Below the pieces are notes generated by a model that ran no database searches, was not told where the DNA came from, and saw only the letters and a program-made list of their open reading frames with translations. A DNA stretch of 64,000 bases from Stichopus chloronotus (taxonomy: Eukaryota > Echinodermata > Holothuroidea > Aspidochirotida > Stichopodidae). This document shows, one piece after another, positions 59,101 to 64,000 of this stretch. The stretch's first letter is position 1, and each line of letters opens with the position of its first letter. A program made the position numbers and the translations under genes. The stretch lies in assembly GCA_021234535.1 (NCBI GenBank), contig CM037840.1:13161415-13225414 (forward strand). The letters run 5' to 3'.

Positions 59101-62003
59101 CGCTGCGCTTAGTTTTCCACAATTATCAAATTATGAAATTATAGAGAAATTGAGCGATATTCCGCGTCGGGAAGGGCATACTATAGAGAGAACAATAGCA
59201 CCAACAGGGGAACATTTCCAAAACGCATGTCACCGAAATTATTTAAATGCATTTCGTATGGCGGGAGTTAGGGGTGATACTTAGTTTCCTCCCCTTCCTT
59301 CACATCCCCCTCCCCACGAAAAACAAAGAAAAATCTGGATACGGTGCCCTTTCTTGGCAAGAAACCTTTTATTACACTGAAAAATGTGAACAGGACATAA
59401 ATTTGAGACATTTGTCTGCACCCTCAATTGACTTTTCAGAGTGCCGCCTGTTTAGACACCCCCTCCGAAGTGAAAGTCCTGATCCGGAGTTACGAAGTAT
59501 ACTTATCAAGTAAACTCTTTCTCTGTTTGCACGTATATAAAAGTATATTACAAATAAGACAATACTAAAAACGAAACAAAGAATGCTCGTCTGACCTTGT
59601 AAAGTTGTAAAGAAAGAATATGAAAAATAAAGACATGAAGAAAAATCAAAACTGAATAGACTTTAATTAAGAATATTTCATTCCAGGTGACTAACGCTGG
59701 TTTTTGGTTGGTTACGTAAGCAAGGAAGAGTAATTACACATTGTCTACCTCATTGTGGTTACCTGAAGGGCCGTGGATGTTGATAAAGACAGGAAATTTA
59801 ACCGAATGCACAAACTTTTCAAAGTTAATGCTATTTTAAAACAGGGGAACAAACTTTGTCTAGTGATCGAGGGAGTTTACAAATTGCCATACGTCTTTGA
59901 TAGGATATAAACTATCCAAGAGGATTGCCACCATCAATTGGAGCGAAGCGCACCTGAAACCTTTCGGCCGAAAACACCAGAACACCGGAAATGACGTATC
60001 TGATTCCACCTATAATTGAATTTTACTCGAGCAGATCTTAGATGATTCGATTCAACATTCAAAATGCATCGATGGCACAGATCATGGCACAGATCCACAG
60101 TCCCACCGTCCTCTCCATTAGGCGGGGGAGAAACTGATTAAAAATTTTGATCACGAGTCTGAACTCATTAGTGATATCTCATTAGTAATAGCTTATAAGT
60201 GATAGCTCATTACTGATGATTCATTAGTGAAGGCTCATTAGTGATAACTCATTAGTGATAGCTCATTAGTGAGAGTTCAATACTGATAGTTCATTAACGA
60301 AAACTCATTAGTGATAGCCCATAAGTGATAGCTCATTAGTGATAGTTCATTAGTAATCGTTCATTGGTGACGTTGGCGTTATGATACAGATCAATATTAC
60401 AGATAAAACGAAAGTCTGGAAGACGCAAATGTCACTTATCTACAGCATAACAAATTGCCAGGTGATACGTCACTATCGATGAAATAACTGGGAGACCAAC
60501 AAAGATAAGATCTATTTAAACACATAGAATTTCAAGTGATTCCAACAGGAGAAGGTGAAAGAGGGGGGGGGGGGGCAATTGGTGATCAAATATAGATGGA
60601 AGGTAACCTCGAGGTGGATTCAAAACATTATTAGCGACAATAATGTAGATACGTCTTGGACAGAGATTCCACTAACTGATTCGCTGAGGATAGTAAACAT
60701 GAATCGTACACAAGAGGCACGCTATGAGGACAAGCTGTTATTTTATTTTATTTTTTTTTGAAGAGCATTAGCAATGCCTGCGTCATAATTTGATGGTCAT
60801 GGGGTGATTTCAAGTCTCAGGGCCGTCAGTTCCGTGCCAGCTTATGAGTGGCGCTCCGATTACATGGGATACAGGGGTCCCCTCCCCTCCCCTCCCCTCC
60901 GCCTCCCCACCCCACGAAAGCCTTCATCCCCCCCCCCCCTTCAAGTCGAAAATTAGCCTCGCAAAACTGTGCTTGTGAAAGAATGAAATATACTCGCTGA
61001 CAGAATGGCCCCCAATAGCTGGTTCACAACTTCGGTGAGCAGTTATTCAGTGGGCTTGTGTGGATGTATCTGTGAACGTCCAAGTGCAACAGTTTGTTGT
61101 GTTTGTTTGGTGAGGGTTAATCGAAAGTTTGCAAGGCCAGGTGCATTGTTTCTATGCATTAATGGGATTAACCCCAAGTCCGGCCAGCTGTGCTAATCCG
61201 TTATCACAAAAATGTGTTTGAGATAAAATAAAAATCAAACTTCACCTTTTCAACCAAAATACCCATCTTGTATGGAAAGTGATTTTTCCGGCGATGTGGA
61301 TCTGGGGTGATGTAAAATCTCAAGTTTTCTTGGTGTTCTCCGAACCATCTCATGATGGCGCTCCGCTTAGATGGTAAACGGGAGTCCCTAGACCAAAATC
61401 GTCAGCCCTCCCCAGACTCAAAAAACAAACCTCATATAGCTACGTCACTGTGTACCCCTGGAACGACTTGTTTCCAGGTAGTGAGATAATGCACCGTTGT
61501 GCTACGATTCTGAAGTGTGCGTCACGTTGTTACCCTGCTCAAAAAGTGAAACCAGTCACTGGTGAATATGGGCCATACACTACCTAAAGATGAGTCATTT
61601 TTTACAGAATCATACCTAGAGAAAAAGTTTGAGAATAATTTTCTAAAAAGGTAGGAGACATGGTCCCTAGACCCCTTCCCTTTGTCACTGTACACCTGTT
61701 TGTACCCTCACCCCCCACCCACAAAGAACTTGGTGCAGCAAGGTAATGACAAAAACTCACCACCCCAGACAGTTTCAATTCTAGCAACCACTTACGTCTA
61801 GTCCCTCCCACGGCCTGTCTAAATAAATCCTCCACATGTGTAACAATGGGTCCCTGTGTGTACGCTGTGTGATATGAGCTACTCTGCATCTTTCGAATTT
61901 GCTGTCAATAAAAGAATAGAACCAGTTGAGAATTTTGCTGTCCGGAAGCCAAAAATATAGCTTGTGGTGATGAGTTACTGCCTTTAAACCGACACCCTGT
62001 TTG
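56125..62003. other. Upstream/intergenic region with simple repeats
   Basis: Should hold the 5' UTR and promoter of the ERICH3-like gene (nearest 56125 upward) and the 3' UTR of the right-edge gene. No TATA box or CpG island is clear by eye. Contains C-runs at about 57259-57272 and 60928-60939, a G-run at about 60564-60575, and the 14-bp repeat at 60162-60370. Open frames here show no known domain. Confidence 0.5.
60162..60370 (+). repeat. 14-bp tandem repeat (GTGATAGCTCATTA)
   Basis: About fourteen units of GTGATAGCTCATTA with variants (GTGATAACTCATTA, GTAATAGCTTATAA, GTGAGAGTTCAATA). The 14-bp register is kept almost throughout. Confidence 0.9.
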
Positions 62004-62196
62004 CTATGTTGCTATTATGTCGTTTTCTTTTATGTAAGACTTTAACTTTTCCACCCTCAGCGCAATGGTATCGACCATAGTATGGATGGCCTCCTCTTCT
62101 TTGCTATTCCAGTACACAGTATCCCATCTTAGTGACCTCAAGAGGCGGTCCTTAAAATCTTCAGAATAAATTTTCTCCATAATAGATTTTGGAATT
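62004..62196 (-). CDS. Terminal exon of unidentified gene
   Basis: 63 residues plus TAG (62004-62006). The acceptor TCTTTTTGATTCGCAG, after a long pyrimidine tract, supplies one base to complete the Thr split at the 63004 donor. It reads IPKSIMEKIYSEDFKDRLLR, SLRWDTVYWNSKEEEAIHTM and LRVEKLKSYIKENDIIAT. The sequence is charged and helix-prone with no transmembrane stretch. I do not recognise the family. A different frame at 62204-62416 overlaps the intron and is not part of it. Confidence 0.65.
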
Positions 62197-63003
62197 CTGC
62201 GAATCAAAAAGACCACAAAGAAAGAAGATGACAAACCAAGGTCTTTAAATGCCGAATAATGTCTGTTATTGTCTTACGATTGGTAATGTCAGCTAACATG
62301 CGAAGTTCGTTGGAGGCATCACGTCGGGATTGACAAACCGGTGTTATCATCAGACGTGTTTGACTAGTACTATCGCTCATGTAACTCGTGGGCACTTCAG
62401 TGAGGTCAAAGGTCATTCAGTTCCGCCCATAGGTCGTCGTAATTGCATTCATCTCCGTTCAAAATAGCATATGCGACTCCATGTTATAGCTTTTTTTCTA
62501 CTAATATCATGCACATTCGATAGTCCCGGAGTTATCTAATGGTGAACTCAATACCTCCCCCCCCCCCCTCCCTTTCGGCTTGGATTCCAGGTTATGCACA
62601 ATATATACTGTAGTGTGTCCCCACCTACTGTTGTCCTATAAAGTTCGAACGGCAACAGTGTAATAAAACATTATTCACCAGTTGTCTTCAGTTTGGTCGT
62701 GCTTATGTAAGTCATTTTGTAAATGTGTGTGTTTTTCTCTTTCTTTACATGGCCCAATGCCACACCATTTACGTCGCATTGAAGAAGCTATATAGGGAGC
62801 AGTCCATGACGAACACCATCCTCGCCCTCAGTATGACCCTTCTCTCAAATTAAAGACTTCAGGATAGTTGTTAGATTTTCGATAATTTATAAATATTTTA
62901 AGACAAATTCTTGACTCGGAAATGTAACAGTTTGACCTCCTAGACAACATTTAAAAGATATTCTGTTGTTTTGCCTCAAAAGTTGACATTACGTCATACT
63001 TAC
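62197..63003 (-). other. Intron of unidentified gene
   Basis: Bounded by donor GTAAGT (62998-63003) and acceptor CAG (62197-62199). Holds an AGGTCAAAGGTCA motif (about 62402-62415) and a C-run at about 62557-62567. No other exon was confirmed. Confidence 0.5.
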
Positions 63004-63239
63004 GTTCGTATCCCTTTCAACAGCTCGTAGTTGAGATGCTCTAGGCTCCTGTCAATATTGCCGACGTTGTCTAACAGTACGAGCTCCTTCGGGTTGGATT
63101 TTGAAGTCAGAATGTGGACCAGGAATCTTTGATCTGTGTCGTCACAGCTGTCCAGTTCTTTCGCTATTTCGTTTCTAAAGCAGGACTCCCCTTCGTCGTG
63201 GTCGTAGCCGCAGCAATACCGGTCCAACCTGTCGTGATT
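63004..63239 (-). CDS. Penultimate exon of unidentified gene
   Basis: 78 codons plus two bases, donor CGAAC followed by GTAAGT, phase 2 out, matching the 62196 acceptor. It reads NHDRLDRYCCGYDHDEGESC, NEIAKELDSCDDTDQRFLVH, ILTSKSNPKELVLLDNVGNI and DRSLEHLNYELLKGIR. The 5' boundary is uncertain: either an acceptor GATGCAG ending at 63240, or a start codon at 63243-63245, since a stop lies about 20 bases further up in frame. The Cys-rich start and the helical remainder match no family I can name. If spliced, the gene continues beyond the right edge or into 63240-64000. Confidence 0.65.
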
Positions 63240-64000
63240 CTGCATCGAGTTTAAGAAAATAATTTAACAAGAATTCATATCGCTCACGATTGACTCTTTT
63301 ATGTCTAAAAAAATATATATATTTTTCTGTACCTTCGAAGATCTGTAGTAGAAACTGACCGAAGAGCCAGTATTCAGTGCACACAGAAAAAAATTGAGAC
63401 GAAATACCTATTCGTGACAAGTTTTTCAGGCAGTTTTAGGAGCTACGTTTTTGTTTTGAAAATCCCGTCAAATTCGTGGAGGCCCAAATCAACAGGTACC
63501 CAAATACTGAGCGTTCTCAAACTTTTTAATTAAGAGTCTGCAGATTGACAAGGAAACTATACATTTTATTTTTTCATCACATTATTTATTCTTACAAGTA
63601 TCTGAGGAAGGTATACGTCAGATGCATATACCACGTAAAAGAAAGCGTACGGTACCAAGGTATCGATGTGACATATACCAATTTTTTAAATAAAAGAAAG
63701 TTTCTCGTCACCTTTCCTAACCGCTCTGATCGTTGGACTATTGTGAAAACGATCTCACGCAGATCAAACTATTTGATCCAAAAATGAAGTCAGTAATTTT
63801 TTCCAACTTTCCAACTTGGTTGAGCCGCTCAGAGTGAGCAAAAAAAAAACACCCATTGTGCAAATATTATGAGTAAAACCTCACTACACAGGAAATAAAA
63901 CAGCCAGTGTTGATAGGCAGTTGAAAATTCGAATTATTTTGTAATTTATCTAGATGTACGTGTGTGACCCACTTTACAGGTTCAAACGTTTTCCTCTGGA
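63240..64000. other. Right edge, nothing recognised
   Basis: AT-rich DNA. The open frames at 63175-63420 (-) and 63545-63787 (+) show no family signature. A short exon upstream of 63239 may be present but could not be fixed from splice sites alone. Confidence 0.4.

Noticed and set aside
62204..62416. - strand frame with a helix-like ending (ADITNRKTITDIIRHLK)
   Set aside because: It cannot be joined in phase to the following exon, whereas the 63004 donor joins the 62196 acceptor directly. The frame spans intron.

Overview
This is animal nuclear DNA, most likely from a marine invertebrate deuterostome such as an echinoderm. Coding blocks are short and bounded by canonical GT/AG splice sites with compatible phases. 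Introns run up to 15.7 kb, the background is AT-rich, and there are CR1-type LINE relics, small inverted-repeat DNA elements and many minisatellites. The two recognisable genes (a flavin-containing monooxygenase and an ERICH3 homologue) are metazoan. The species assignment is inference; no rRNA, mitochondrial or other diagnostic gene is present.

Layout. (1) 1-5150, + strand: the last two coding exons (1325-1578 and 4839-5150) of a flavin-containing monooxygenase whose 5' part lies left of the window; a broken LINE reverse-transcriptase tail lies at 62-553. (2) 5151-7497: intergenic space between convergent genes. (3) 7498-56124, - strand: one large gene fills most of the window. From a 20-nt first coding exon (56105-56124) it runs through exons at 40125-40416, 36309-36485, 29034-29126, 28095-28298, 27147-27351, 24926-25112, 21891-23154, 15355-15441, 12080-14139, 9762-9877 and 7498-8014. 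The first seven exons and the start of the eighth give the conserved N-terminal half of glutamate-rich protein 3 (ERICH3). The 12080-14139 exon is the extremely acidic tract that names the family. The last two exons encode a ribonuclease-inhibitor-type leucine-rich repeat domain that I do not know from vertebrate ERICH3. All junction phases agree except one: the 21891 to 15355 step needs an extra exon of 3n+1 nt (a 22-nt candidate is at 17578-17599). The product would be about 1,740 residues. (4) 56125-62003: intergenic DNA with simple repeats. (5) 62004-63239, - strand: the last two coding exons of a gene that runs off the right edge and that I could not identify.

The introns hold most of the non-coding structure: a 1-kb element of seven ~147-bp repeats bracketed by inverted GATTCCTTGC ends and carrying nuclear-receptor DR1-like sequences (48021-49020); a 345-bp TTAA-flanked MITE (49956-50300); two 198-bp TA-type MITEs (33718-33915, 35518-35715); a hAT-like MITE (24289-24686) inserted in a minisatellite; and a 74-bp minisatellite (14370-15285) that creates misleading long open frames.

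The genes have no evident shared pathway: the monooxygenase is a membrane-anchored oxidative enzyme, whereas ERICH3 family members are linked to cilia and vesicle trafficking.
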